From: Pseudomonas versuta
GTDB taxonomy: Bacteria > Pseudomonadota > Gammaproteobacteria > Pseudomonadales > Pseudomonadaceae
Direction of reading: 5' to 3'
NCBI RefSeq assembly: GCF_001294575.1
Contig: NZ_CP012676.1
Span: 372,001 to 436,000, forward strand
Length of the DNA: 64,000 nucleotides
The notes beneath the pieces are model-generated. The model searched no databases. It worked only from the letters and a program-made list of their open reading frames with translations, and had not been told where the DNA came from. The translations under genes were made by a program, and so were the position numbers. Position 1 is the stretch's first letter. Each line of letters starts with the position of its first letter. Positions 39,258-48,262 of this stretch are shown here, piece by piece.

Positions 39258-39536
39258 ATGAAGGTGCTTTGGGGGCTGGGGAAAGTTCTGACGTTGTTGT
39301 TTTGGGCCGTTGCGTTGATCAACATTTTTAAACCGCTGATCAACCCGTTCGATTTATTGATTAATCTGGCTGGCAGTCTGTTGCTGCTGACCCATGTTCT
39401 TGAGTTGCTGTTGTTCAACAGCAGCCTGCGCGATCGCCCGCATGCCTGGCGTGATCGCCTTTACATCCTTGTGGTTGGAATACTTCACGTGCAAACCCTT
39501 CGCAATTCTTCCAAACGAGACGACAGCCATGCGTAA
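39258..39536 (+). CDS. DUF1145 small membrane protein
   Basis: 92 aa, start ATG 39258. Two or three hydrophobic segments (about 7-25, 32-55, and weakly 67-80) and no signal peptide. Matches the DUF1145 type, of unknown function. The last 8 bases overlap the following secreted collagen-like gene, so the two are translationally coupled. Confidence 0.75.
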   Translation: MKVLWGLGKVLTLLFWAVALINIFKPLINPFDLLINLAGSLLLLTHVLELLLFNSSLRDRPHAWRDRLYILVVGILHVQTLRNSSKRDDSHA

Positions 39537-40287
39537 GATTTGCCTGCTGGCCACTTTGTGCAGCCCTTTTGCCCATGCTGACGTGGTGATGGTTGAAGCC
39601 AATTCCATGATGCGCCTGCCGGCTAACGCCAGTGTCCTGCAACTGGAAAGACTTGAAGTGGCTGACTACGGCACGCTGCTGATTCCGGCCGGCGTTACCC
39701 GGGTCAACATCGACCAGTTGCATTTGGGCCGCGAGGCACGCATCACCCTGGTACCGGCCGAGGGCGGCATTGAACTGCGGGTGGCCCAGGCTAAACTCGA
39801 CGAAGGCAGTCAAATCAATGCGCGTGGAGCCCCGGGCACTTTCGAGAAGCCTGCGCGGCCGGCACGTGATTTGAATGTACGTATCGAATCGCTGCAAGCG
39901 CCGCAATTAGTCATTGATGCCCGTGGCGGCACGGGTGCACCGGGTTTTGCCGGGCTCGACGGCGGTAATGGCGAGGCGCCGGGTTGTACCTGGGGGGCTG
40001 CGGGTGCCGGAGCCAATGGCGACAACGGCGGGAATGGCCAGGCCGGTGCAGCCGGTGCGAATGTGCGTCTTGAGTTGCCCGCTAGTTATCCTGGCGAACT
40101 GATCAGCGTGCGGGTTGATGGCGGAGCCGGGGGCAAGCCAGGGGAAGCCGGACGTGCGGGGGCAGGCGGTAAATCCAAAGGCTGCTTTGTGTACCGCACT
40201 GATGGCGGTAAATCCGGTCGTGCCGGAATTGCCGGGCAACCGGGAGAGGCTGGGAGCGCCGGCCAGGTGACGATTCAGCGTTTGTAA
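39529..40287 (+). CDS. Secreted collagen-like Gly-rich protein
   Basis: 252 aa. Sec signal MRKICLLATLCSPFAHA, a beta-rich N-domain (about 18-120), then a region with many G-x-y triplets (about 130-245): GGTGAPGFAGLDGGNGEAPG, GANGDNGGNGQAGAAGAN and GGAGGKPGEAGRAGAGGKSKG, interrupted by the beta-like ANVRLELPASYPGEL. Two Cys (in GCTW and KGCF) lie in the repeat zone. Bacterial collagen-like or Gly-rich RTX-free surface proteins look like this; the partner is unknown. Starts inside the DUF1145 stop. Confidence 0.75.
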   Translation: MRKICLLATLCSPFAHADVVMVEANSMMRLPANASVLQLERLEVADYGTLLIPAGVTRVNIDQLHLGREARITLVPAEGGIELRVAQAKLDEGSQINARGAPGTFEKPARPARDLNVRIESLQAPQLVIDARGGTGAPGFAGLDGGNGEAPGCTWGAAGAGANGDNGGNGQAGAAGANVRLELPASYPGELISVRVDGGAGGKPGEAGRAGAGGKSKGCFVYRTDGGKSGRAGIAGQPGEAGSAGQVTIQRL

Positions 40288-40338
40288 CCTTATTGCCGTG
40301 CCCCGGGATCCGCTGAACCGGGCACGGCTGGCCACCCT

Positions 40339-40803
40339 TCAAAACATGGGGCGCGCTGCTGCAATCCCCACCACGACCAGCCCCACAATCAAATTACATC
40401 CCACCAGGCGCCGGATCCGGCCCATCACTGCCGCGCCTGCCGCCCACTGTTCATCCAGCACCGCCTTGCGCAACTCTGGCAGTTGCAGCGACTGGACCCG
40501 GATAAACAAGGCCACCATTACAATGTACAAGCCCATCATGATCTGTACATAACGCGGGGCCGTTTCGAAACCGCTAAAGCGCAACTGCAACAGGCCTACA
40601 CCGCTTATCGGCAAAATCACCACGGCCACCCACACCCAGACAAAAAACCGTTGAAACACTTCTACCCACAGTTTTAACCGGGCCGGGCCTTCAAGGGCCG
40701 TCACAGCTGCCGGGCGCAGGATCATCCAGGCAAAAAACATACCTCCTACCCAGGTCAGGGCGGCCAGTAAATGCAGGCTGTAGGCGAGGCTAAAGGCGGT
40801 CAT
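40339..40803 (-). CDS. CopD-family membrane protein
   Basis: 154 aa with four hydrophobic segments and the CopD/DUF4149-like pattern: LHLLAALTWVGGMFFAWMIL at the N-terminus (about 11-30) and conserved His/Trp. No copper-operon neighbour is present. It sits alone, convergent to the collagen-like gene and divergent from dinG. Function in copper or heme-related redox is not established for this subfamily. Confidence 0.8.
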   Translation of the reverse strand: MTAFSLAYSLHLLAALTWVGGMFFAWMILRPAAVTALEGPARLKLWVEVFQRFFVWVWVAVVILPISGVGLLQLRFSGFETAPRYVQIMMGLYIVMVALFIRVQSLQLPELRKAVLDEQWAAGAAVMGRIRRLVGCNLIVGLVVVGIAAARPMF

Positions 40804-40901
40804 TGGGGTACTCCGTTCGGCGCAGGATGAATTAGCGGGGTATGATAGCGGCCATTCGAACCACTGAAAATTTATCCAGCGTTTCTCGCGCCCGAAGAAC
40901 C

Positions 40902-43046
40902 ATGATTAGTAACGAACTAAAATCCCAGATCCAGGGCGCTTACTCGCGTTTTCTCGAAGCCAAGAGCCTCAAGCCGCGCTACGGCCAACGTTTGATGATC
41001 GCCGAAGTGGCCAAAGTGCTGGGCGATATCGACACTGATGAAGAAGGCCACCGCAGTGGCGATCCGGCTGTGGTCGCTGTTGAGGCCGGTACCGGTACCG
41101 GCAAGACTGTCGCCTATAGCCTGGCGGCCATTCCTACGGCCAAGGCCGCCGGTAAACGCCTGGTCATCGCCACGGCCACCGTCGCGCTGCAAGAGCAGAT
41201 CGTCTACAAGGACCTCCCCGACCTCATGCGTAACAGCGGGCTGAACTTCAGCTTTGCGCTGGCCAAGGGGCGCGGGCGCTACATGTGTCTGTCCAAACTC
41301 GACATGCTGCTGCAAGAAGGCCACGCGCAAACCGCGACAGCGCAGCTGTTCGAGGAAGAAGGCTTCAAGATTGAAGTCGATGAGGCCAGTCAGAAACTGT
41401 TCACCAGCATGATCGAGAAGCTTGCCGGTAATAAATGGGACGGTGATCGCGACAGCTGGCCCCAGGCTCTGGAAGATCAGGACTGGGCGCGCCTGACCAC
41501 CGACCACAGCCAGTGCACCAATCGTCATTGCCCGAATTTCGGCCAGTGCGCCTTTTACAAGGCCCGCGAAGGCATGAGCAAGGTGGATGTGATTGTCACC
41601 AACCATGACATGGTGCTTGCAGATCTGGCGCTGGGGGGCGGTGCAGTGCTGCCTGACCCGCGTGACACGCTGTACGTGTTCGACGAAGGGCACCACTTGC
41701 CGGACAAGGCCATTGGCCATTTCGCCCACTACACCCGCTTGCGCTCAACTGCCGACTGGCTTGAGCAAACAGCCAAAAACCTCACCAAGCTGCTGGCCCA
41801 GCATCCGCTGCCGGGAGACCTGGGGCGTTTGCTGGAGCAGGTGCCGGAGCTGGCGAAAGAGATCAAGGCCCAGCAGCAGTTCATGTTCACCGCCTGTGAA
41901 CAAATCGCCGACTTCAAGGTAGGCGAAGAGCCAGAGGGGCGTGAGCGCCCGCGCCATCGCTTTATCGGCGGCTTGATCCCCGATCACATGCGTGAAATGG
42001 GGATCGAGCTGAAGAAAGGTTTTTCGCGTCTGACCGACCTGTTCACCCGCCTGACGGAAATCCTCAAGGACGGCATGGACGGCGAGGTCAATATTGGCAT
42101 CACCAGCAATCAGGCCGAAGAATGGTACCCGCTGTTCGGCAGCCTGCTGTCCCGTGCCCAGGGCAACTGGGAGCTTTGGACGGCCTTTACCACCGAAGAC
42201 CCCCAGGACAGCCCGCCCATGGCGCGCTGGATGACCCTGGCTGAAAGTGGTTCGCTGTTTGATATCGAGGTCAATGCCAGCCCCATCCTTGCGGCCGAAA
42301 TGCTCCGTCGCAACTTGTGGAACGTGGCTTACGGCGCTCTGGTGACGTCGGCCACCCTGACTGCGCTGGGTACCTTCGACCGCTTCCGCATGCGCGCCGG
42401 ATTGCCCAAGGCCGCCGTCACGGCGGTGGTGCCGAGTCCGTTCCATCACGCCGATGCCGGTGTCTTGCGGGTGCCGGACCTTAAGGCCGATCCGCGGGAT
42501 GCGGTGGCCCATACCGCCGCGATCATTCGTGATCTGCCCGGTCTGGTAGAAGGTTCGCGGGGTACGCTGGTGCTGTTTTCCTCGCGCAAGCAAATGCAGG
42601 ACGTGTTTGACGGCCTGGAGCGCGACTGGCGCAAGCAAGTGTTTATCCAGGGCAACCTGTCCAAACAGGAAACCCTCAACAAGCACAAGGCGCGGGTAGA
42701 TGGTGGGGACTCGAGCGTACTGTTCGGCCTGGCCAGCTTCGCCGAGGGGGTGGATTTGCCCGGCGCCTATTGCGAGCACGTGGTGATCGCCAAAATCCCG
42801 TTCTCGGTACCTGATGACCCCGTCGAAGCAGCCCTGGCCGAGTGGATCGAAGCACGGGGTGGCAATCCATTCATGGAGATCTCGGTGCCGGACGCTTCAC
42901 TCAAGCTGGTTCAGGCCTGCGGGCGCCTGCTACGCACCGAGCAGGATCGCGGCACTATTACATTGCTCGACCGGCGGCTGGTCACCCAGCGCTATGGCAA
43001 GGCGATCCTCAATGCCTTGCCACCTTTTCGTCGCGAGATTTCTTAA
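40902..43046 (+). CDS. dinG: ATP-dependent DNA helicase DinG
   Basis: XPD-like 5'-3' superfamily 2 helicase acting on R-loops and damaged forks, 714 aa from ATG 40902 (MISNELKSQIQ). Walker A EAGTGTGKT (about 65-73), four Fe-S cysteines (MCLSKL near 128 and CTNRHCPNFGQC at about 205-216), DEAH-like VFDEGHHLPD (about 256), and C-terminal motifs V/VI with GRLLRTEQDRG. Complete length. The next gene begins about 95 bp after its stop. Confidence 0.95.
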   Translation: MISNELKSQIQGAYSRFLEAKSLKPRYGQRLMIAEVAKVLGDIDTDEEGHRSGDPAVVAVEAGTGTGKTVAYSLAAIPTAKAAGKRLVIATATVALQEQIVYKDLPDLMRNSGLNFSFALAKGRGRYMCLSKLDMLLQEGHAQTATAQLFEEEGFKIEVDEASQKLFTSMIEKLAGNKWDGDRDSWPQALEDQDWARLTTDHSQCTNRHCPNFGQCAFYKAREGMSKVDVIVTNHDMVLADLALGGGAVLPDPRDTLYVFDEGHHLPDKAIGHFAHYTRLRSTADWLEQTAKNLTKLLAQHPLPGDLGRLLEQVPELAKEIKAQQQFMFTACEQIADFKVGEEPEGRERPRHRFIGGLIPDHMREMGIELKKGFSRLTDLFTRLTEILKDGMDGEVNIGITSNQAEEWYPLFGSLLSRAQGNWELWTAFTTEDPQDSPPMARWMTLAESGSLFDIEVNASPILAAEMLRRNLWNVAYGALVTSATLTALGTFDRFRMRAGLPKAAVTAVVPSPFHHADAGVLRVPDLKADPRDAVAHTAAIIRDLPGLVEGSRGTLVLFSSRKQMQDVFDGLERDWRKQVFIQGNLSKQETLNKHKARVDGGDSSVLFGLASFAEGVDLPGAYCEHVVIAKIPFSVPDDPVEAALAEWIEARGGNPFMEISVPDASLKLVQACGRLLRTEQDRGTITLLDRRLVTQRYGKAILNALPPFRREIS

Positions 43047-43140
43047 GCACAAGTCGGCGTCTTCGCCGGCTTTGCTGTCTATGCTGTTTCTTCAACACCT
43101 CACAGGCTTGTTTTCGGCCGTTTGGGAGAACCTGATCCAT

Positions 43141-45492
43141 ATGATTCGCCGTTCCTTGTCTGCTGTTCTTGCGTTGCTGGTCACAACCCCGCTATTGGCG
43201 GCACCTGCCGGTCAACAAACCTTGTTCAACTTCGTTCGCCCTGCCGATGTGGTGCAAGTGGTGACCGTGGATGCGAGCTTGCCGCAATACAACGCGGAGC
43301 AAACGGCGGAAGGCGAAGTATTGCGGCGCGTGACCTTTAACCCCGCTGCGGTACCAAGCCTGCGTTTAACCCCGCAAGCCGGGGCGTGGGACTGGTCACA
43401 GTCGGGGATGATGACCCTGCGTATCCAGAATGCGATGAACTGGGCGCTTACCCTTGATGTGACCGTGCAAAGCAATAACGGCAAGACCCTCACCAGCCGG
43501 GTCGACTTGCCTGCCGGGCCGGCGCAGACCCTGTTGCTGCCGTTGCAGGCGAACTCGCCGCACACTCAGGGGATGCGTGCGGGGCCGCCGATGCCAATGA
43601 CGGTCGACGGGCAACGTATCTTGCTGGCTACCACCCAGGGTGAAATTGATCGCAGCCAGGTGGTATCGGTTACCTTATCGATCCCGCAACCGAACGCCGC
43701 GCAAAGCATTTTGCTCGAGCGCTTTGGTGTGCAGGACGGCGCCGGGGTGATCAAAACGGTGTACGGCTCGATCGTGGATGGTTACGGCCAGTCGACCCGG
43801 GCCAAATGGCCGGAGCGGGTAGCCAATGACGAACAGCTCAAGGGCGCCGCAGCCAAAGAACAGCAGCTTCTCAAGGGCTGGCTGGCCAAGCGGGCGGATC
43901 AGGACAAATTTGGTGGTTCGCTGAAAGGTCCAGGGTTCAAGGCAACCGGCTTTTTTTATACCGAAAAACGCAATGGTCGCTGGAACCTGGTGACGCCTGA
44001 AGGTCATCCGTTTTATTCGTTGGGGCTCAATGCCGTGACGGCCAACGACAGCCAGACCTACGTTGCCGGGCGTGAGTGGATGTTCACCGATCTGCCTGAG
44101 CAAGGCGCTCCTCTGGCCGGTTATTACGGTTCATCGAACAGTAACAACGGTAATGGCTCCGCGCAGGGGCGAGGTTACAACGTAGGGCGCTGGTACAACT
44201 TCTATGGCGCCAACCTGCAACGGATTTATGGTGAGCCCTGCGTTGGCGGCAAAACAGTTCCCGGTGCTGATCCTGTTATGCCGTGTGCGCCAGAAGTCAT
44301 TGATGCCAAGCGCTGGCAGGAGCACGCCCTGGATCGCCTGCAAGCCTGGGGCTTTAACACCATTGGCAACTGGAGCGACCCGCAACTGGGGCTCAACGAT
44401 CGCGTGCCTTATACCTTGCCGCTGTCGATTGTCGGTGACTATGCCAGCATCAGCACCGGTGCCGACTGGTGGGGCGGCATGCCTGATCCGTTTGATCCGC
44501 GCTTTGCCATGGCCACCGAGCGTGCCGTGGCCATTGCTGCCCGTGACCACCGGGATGACCCATGGCTGATCGGCTATTTTGCTGACAACGAACTGGCCTG
44601 GGCCGGCCCCGGTAATGATCCTGCATCGCGCTATGCACTGGCCCTGGGCACCTTGCGCCTGACCACTGACGTGCCGGCCAAGCGCGCATTCCTCAAGCAG
44701 TTGCGCGACAAGTACCGTAACCAGCAAGGCCTGTCCAAAGCCTGGGGTGTCGAGATCCCGGCGTGGGAGTTAATGGAAGACCCGGGTTTCGAGGCGCCGC
44801 TGCCCAACGCCGAACATCCGGAAATTGAAGCGGACTATCAGTACTTCCAAAAAGTCTTCGCCGATACCTATTTCAAGACCATTTCCGATTCGCTGAAGTG
44901 GCATGCACCCAACCACTTGTTGTTGGGCGGACGCTTTGCCGTGAGCACGCCCGAAGCAGTCGCTGCGTGCGCCAGGTACTGCGACGTGCTGAGTTTCAAC
45001 TTCTACACCTTGCAGCCGCAGGACGGTTATGACTTCGCCAAACTGCGCGAACTGGACAAGCCGGTGATGATCACTGAGTTCAACTTTGGCTCCCGCGACC
45101 GTGGTCCGTTCTGGGGGGGCATGACCGAGGTGGCCAACGAAGAAGCTCGCGGGCCGGCCTACGCCAGGTTTCTCAAGCAGGCAGTAGCTGAGCCTTCGAT
45201 TGTCGGCGTGCACTGGTTTCAGTACCTGGATCAGCCTGTGACCGGCCGCCTGCTTGATGGCGAGAATGGACACTTCGGCATGATCGGTATCACCGACCTG
45301 CCGTTTACCGGCTTTGTCGACAGCGTTCGCAAGACCAACCTACAGGCCCTCGATCAGCTCGGCCAAGAAGCCGCCAAGGCGCAGGTTGATGCAGATCAAG
45401 CCACCAGGGCTCCGGTGCATGCTCCTCAGGAAGGGAGTGCCGGAGGCTCTGGCCCGGGTCATGCAGGCGGTCATTCGGGTAAAGGCCACTAA
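43141..45492 (+). CDS. Secreted GH-A clan glycosidase, agarase-like
   Basis: 783 aa, start ATG 43141. Sec signal MIRRSLSAVLALLVTTPLLA. N-terminal carbohydrate-binding-like beta domain (about 25-260), then a TIM barrel resembling beta-agarase/GH50 or GH42-like enzymes: GRWNLVTPEGHPFYSLGLN, WGFNTIGNWSD, acid/base Glu484 in YFADNELAW and nucleophile Glu646 in MITEFNFGS. The C-terminal 28 residues are Gly/His/Pro-rich. The substrate may not be agar; many Pseudomonas carry this enzyme without being agar degraders. It may act on an own or plant exopolysaccharide. Confidence 0.8.
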   Translation: MIRRSLSAVLALLVTTPLLAAPAGQQTLFNFVRPADVVQVVTVDASLPQYNAEQTAEGEVLRRVTFNPAAVPSLRLTPQAGAWDWSQSGMMTLRIQNAMNWALTLDVTVQSNNGKTLTSRVDLPAGPAQTLLLPLQANSPHTQGMRAGPPMPMTVDGQRILLATTQGEIDRSQVVSVTLSIPQPNAAQSILLERFGVQDGAGVIKTVYGSIVDGYGQSTRAKWPERVANDEQLKGAAAKEQQLLKGWLAKRADQDKFGGSLKGPGFKATGFFYTEKRNGRWNLVTPEGHPFYSLGLNAVTANDSQTYVAGREWMFTDLPEQGAPLAGYYGSSNSNNGNGSAQGRGYNVGRWYNFYGANLQRIYGEPCVGGKTVPGADPVMPCAPEVIDAKRWQEHALDRLQAWGFNTIGNWSDPQLGLNDRVPYTLPLSIVGDYASISTGADWWGGMPDPFDPRFAMATERAVAIAARDHRDDPWLIGYFADNELAWAGPGNDPASRYALALGTLRLTTDVPAKRAFLKQLRDKYRNQQGLSKAWGVEIPAWELMEDPGFEAPLPNAEHPEIEADYQYFQKVFADTYFKTISDSLKWHAPNHLLLGGRFAVSTPEAVAACARYCDVLSFNFYTLQPQDGYDFAKLRELDKPVMITEFNFGSRDRGPFWGGMTEVANEEARGPAYARFLKQAVAEPSIVGVHWFQYLDQPVTGRLLDGENGHFGMIGITDLPFTGFVDSVRKTNLQALDQLGQEAAKAQVDADQATRAPVHAPQEGSAGGSGPGHAGGHSGKGH

Positions 45493-45603
45493 TTATGTAA
45501 CTCCGATCAGTGGCGATGTATTTCGTCGCTCTCGGGTTTGAGCACCTTTCATATTTCCATTTGAAAACTAAGGTCTTCCACTCAACTGGATGGAGACTTC
45601 GAA

Positions 45604-46749
45604 ATGGATGCGAAAGGGAAGTGTGTGAGTGGGTTCGAAGCCGTTCAGCGTGCCTTTGAAGAAATCTTTGATGATCCGCAAGAGCGTGGCGGCGGAGTCT
45701 GTGTGCAGGTCGCTGGCGAAACCGTTGTCGACCTTTGGGCCGGCGTGGCGGATTTGGAGGGCCGCAAGCCCTGGAATCACGACACGTTGGTCAACTCCTA
45801 TTGCAGCATCAAGCCCTTTGCTGCTGTCGCCGCCTTGATGTTGGTCGAGGAGGGCAAGCTGGAGCTGGATGCACCGATTGCCCGGTACTGGCCCGAATTT
45901 GCCCAGAGTTCCAAAGATCGAGTCACGTTGCGCCAAGTGTTATGTCACACCGCAGGGGTTTCAGGACTGCGCCTGCCTGATCATAGCGACATTATGTATG
46001 ACTGGGAGGCGATGATTGGAGTTATGGCTGCCGAGCCACTCTGGTGGGAGCCAGGGTCAGATTTGGGCTATGGCGCCTGGACCTTCGGCTGGATTGTCGG
46101 CGAGGTGATTCGTCGGGTTGATGGTCGCGATCCAACCACTTTTATCGCCGAGCGCATTTCCAGGCCTAACGGTCTCGATGTGCATATGGGGGTTGCTGTG
46201 GAAGATTTTTATCGTATTGCTTACTTCAGTCACGCCCAGGGCCGTGTGGGTGATCAGTTCGCTCAAGACCTGCGTAATATCATCCTTTCTGAACCCGAGC
46301 ACGTGGCTGCATTGACGTTCACTAACCCTCCTTTTGGTCCACGATTTACCTCGGACCCGCGCTGGTGGGCCCTTCGCCATCCCGGCCTGAACAGCCACAG
46401 TACCGCCCATGGTCTGGCCGGGTTCTACAGCGCTCTGTTGGGCGGACGTCTGATCGGCCCGGAGTTGCTCAAGGAGTTTTATCGTGAGCAAAGCAAGCGC
46501 GTGGATCGCACGTTGTTGCGACCCATGCGTTACGGGCTGGGCTGCATGATGGAACACCCGGATGACCCGAGCGCCTCGTACTGCATGGGGCCCAATGCCT
46601 TCGGCCACGTGGGCCTGGGCGGCCCGGTCAGCTTTGCCGATCCGGACAGTGATGTCACCTTTGGCTTTGTCACCAATACGATGGGCAGTCATGTATTGAT
46701 GGATCCGCGGGCGCGAAAACTGGCCACTTTGGCCTACGCAGCGCTTTAA
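45604..46749 (+). CDS. Beta-lactamase-fold hydrolase with Cys in place of the catalytic Ser
   Basis: 381 aa class C beta-lactamase/EstB-type fold. ATG 45604 with GGAGA RBS. The SxxK site reads C67-S68-I69-K70 (NSYCSIKPFAAV), whereas the next gene has S67-C68-T69-K70 at the same place. The Tyr motif YGAW (Tyr156) is kept. It aligns without gaps to the downstream paralogue, so this is a real substitution of the nucleophile. No signal peptide: cytoplasmic. The substrate is unknown; a thiol nucleophile or loss of activity are both possible. Confidence 0.85.
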   Translation: MDAKGKCVSGFEAVQRAFEEIFDDPQERGGGVCVQVAGETVVDLWAGVADLEGRKPWNHDTLVNSYCSIKPFAAVAALMLVEEGKLELDAPIARYWPEFAQSSKDRVTLRQVLCHTAGVSGLRLPDHSDIMYDWEAMIGVMAAEPLWWEPGSDLGYGAWTFGWIVGEVIRRVDGRDPTTFIAERISRPNGLDVHMGVAVEDFYRIAYFSHAQGRVGDQFAQDLRNIILSEPEHVAALTFTNPPFGPRFTSDPRWWALRHPGLNSHSTAHGLAGFYSALLGGRLIGPELLKEFYREQSKRVDRTLLRPMRYGLGCMMEHPDDPSASYCMGPNAFGHVGLGGPVSFADPDSDVTFGFVTNTMGSHVLMDPRARKLATLAYAAL

Positions 46750-47006
46750 ATCGCTGCAGCATCAGGTTTGTTCGCGTAGCAGTCGGCGCGGTTATCCGCT
46801 CGGGTGCAGCCTGTTATCGCGAGCAAACGTGCTGCCGTAGATCTCGAGGAATTTCACGAAAAATCCACTCTCGGGCTGATACCTTCTGCGCCGACTGCGT
46901 AATGCACAAAAATTGTGCGTTCGTAGCGGTTTGCTCTGTTTCAAAATCTCACAGGGACTGGAACAATGCATGCCTTGTAGAGCCATGCTTGATCCAGGAG
47001 GTAGGG

Positions 47007-48152
47007 GTGCAGATTCAGGGTTTTCACGACCTTAAGTTCGAAACCGTGCGTGAGGCTTTTGCCGATCTGTTCAGTGATCCGCAAGAGCGCGGTGCGGCAC
47101 TGTGTATCCAGATCGGTGGTGAAACCGTGCTCGACCTGTGGGCCGGAACGGCTGACAAGGATGGCGAGCAGCCCTGGCACACCGACACCATCGCCAATCT
47201 GTTTTCCTGTACCAAAACCTTCACTGCCGTGACTGCATTGCAACTGGTGGAGGAAGGCAAGCTGGAGCTTGATGTGCCGGTAGCCCGGTACTGGCCGGAG
47301 TTCGCTGCTGCGGGCAAAGAGTCGATCACATTACGTCAGTTGTTGAGCCATCGTGCCGGCTTGCCAGCTTTGCGTGAGTCAATGCCGGCGGCTGCCTTGT
47401 ATGAATGGCAGACCATGGCGGATGCACTTGCTGCTGAAGCCCCGTGGTGGACGCCTGGCGAAGGGCACGGTTACGCCGCAATCACTTATGGCTGGTTGGT
47501 GGGCGAGTTGATTCGCCGGGCCGACGGGCGCAGTGCGGGCCAATCGATAATGGCGCGTACCGCCAGGCCTTTGGGGCTGGATTTTCATGTCGGGCTGGCG
47601 GATGAAGAGTTTTATCGAGTGGCCCATATCGCTCGCAGCAAGGGCACGATGGGCGATGCGGCAGCGCAGCGTCTGTTGAAAGCGATGATGAACGAACCCG
47701 CTTCAATCAGCACTCGGGCATTCACCAACCCACCGTCTATCATGACCAGTACCAATAAACCGGAGTGGCGCCGGATGGAGCAGCCAGCAGCCAATGGCCA
47801 CGGCAATGCCAGGAGTCTGGCGGGTTTCTACAGCGGTTTGCTGGATGGCAGTTTGCTCGAAGCCGAAATGCTCGAGCAACTGACCCGCGAGCACAGTGTT
47901 GGGCCGGATAAAACCTTGTTGACCCAAACCCGCTTTGGGCTGGGCTGCATGTTGGATCAGCCGGATGTGGCCAACGCGACCTATGGCCTGGGGCCCAAGG
48001 CGTTTGGTCATCCCGGAGCGGGCGGGTCGATAGGTTTTGCCGACCCGGATAGGGATGTGGCTTTTGGATTTGTTACCAATACACTGGGACCTTATGTATT
48101 GATGGATCCTCGGGCGCAAAAGCTGGTGAAAGTCTTGGCGCAGTGTCTATGA
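47007..48152 (+). CDS. Serine hydrolase, beta-lactamase/EstB fold (paralogue)
   Basis: 381 aa, matching its upstream paralogue exactly in length when started at GTG 47007, which has a perfect AGGAGG 5 bases upstream; an earlier ATG at 46902 is unlikely. SxxK motif S67-C68-T69-K70 (LFSCTKTF), Tyr156 in GYAAIT, and a C-terminal GSIGFADPDRDV KTG-like strand. Cytoplasmic esterase, peptidase or beta-lactam-related hydrolase; substrate unknown. About 260 bp separate it from the first copy, so it may have its own promoter. Confidence 0.87.
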   Translation: MQIQGFHDLKFETVREAFADLFSDPQERGAALCIQIGGETVLDLWAGTADKDGEQPWHTDTIANLFSCTKTFTAVTALQLVEEGKLELDVPVARYWPEFAAAGKESITLRQLLSHRAGLPALRESMPAAALYEWQTMADALAAEAPWWTPGEGHGYAAITYGWLVGELIRRADGRSAGQSIMARTARPLGLDFHVGLADEEFYRVAHIARSKGTMGDAAAQRLLKAMMNEPASISTRAFTNPPSIMTSTNKPEWRRMEQPAANGHGNARSLAGFYSGLLDGSLLEAEMLEQLTREHSVGPDKTLLTQTRFGLGCMLDQPDVANATYGLGPKAFGHPGAGGSIGFADPDRDVAFGFVTNTLGPYVLMDPRAQKLVKVLAQCL

Positions 48153-48262
48153 CTGGGTTTTAGTAGGCCGTAGGTCGGAACCCTGTAGCTTTTATGCGTT
48201 CAATACGTTTTTTTATATGGGCATAGCGCCTTTTTATTCTTAATTCATTGTGTGGATATTCA

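Noticed and set aside
41745..42779. Minus-strand open frame of 344 codons
   Set aside because: Antisense to dinG with no recognisable protein features.
42814..43140. Extension of the glycosidase start back into dinG
   Set aside because: The signal peptide begins at ATG 43141; the upstream 109 codons are a frame inside dinG.
46902..47006. ATG start 105 bp upstream for the second hydrolase
   Set aside because: GTG 47007 has a perfect AGGAGG and gives the same length as its paralogue.
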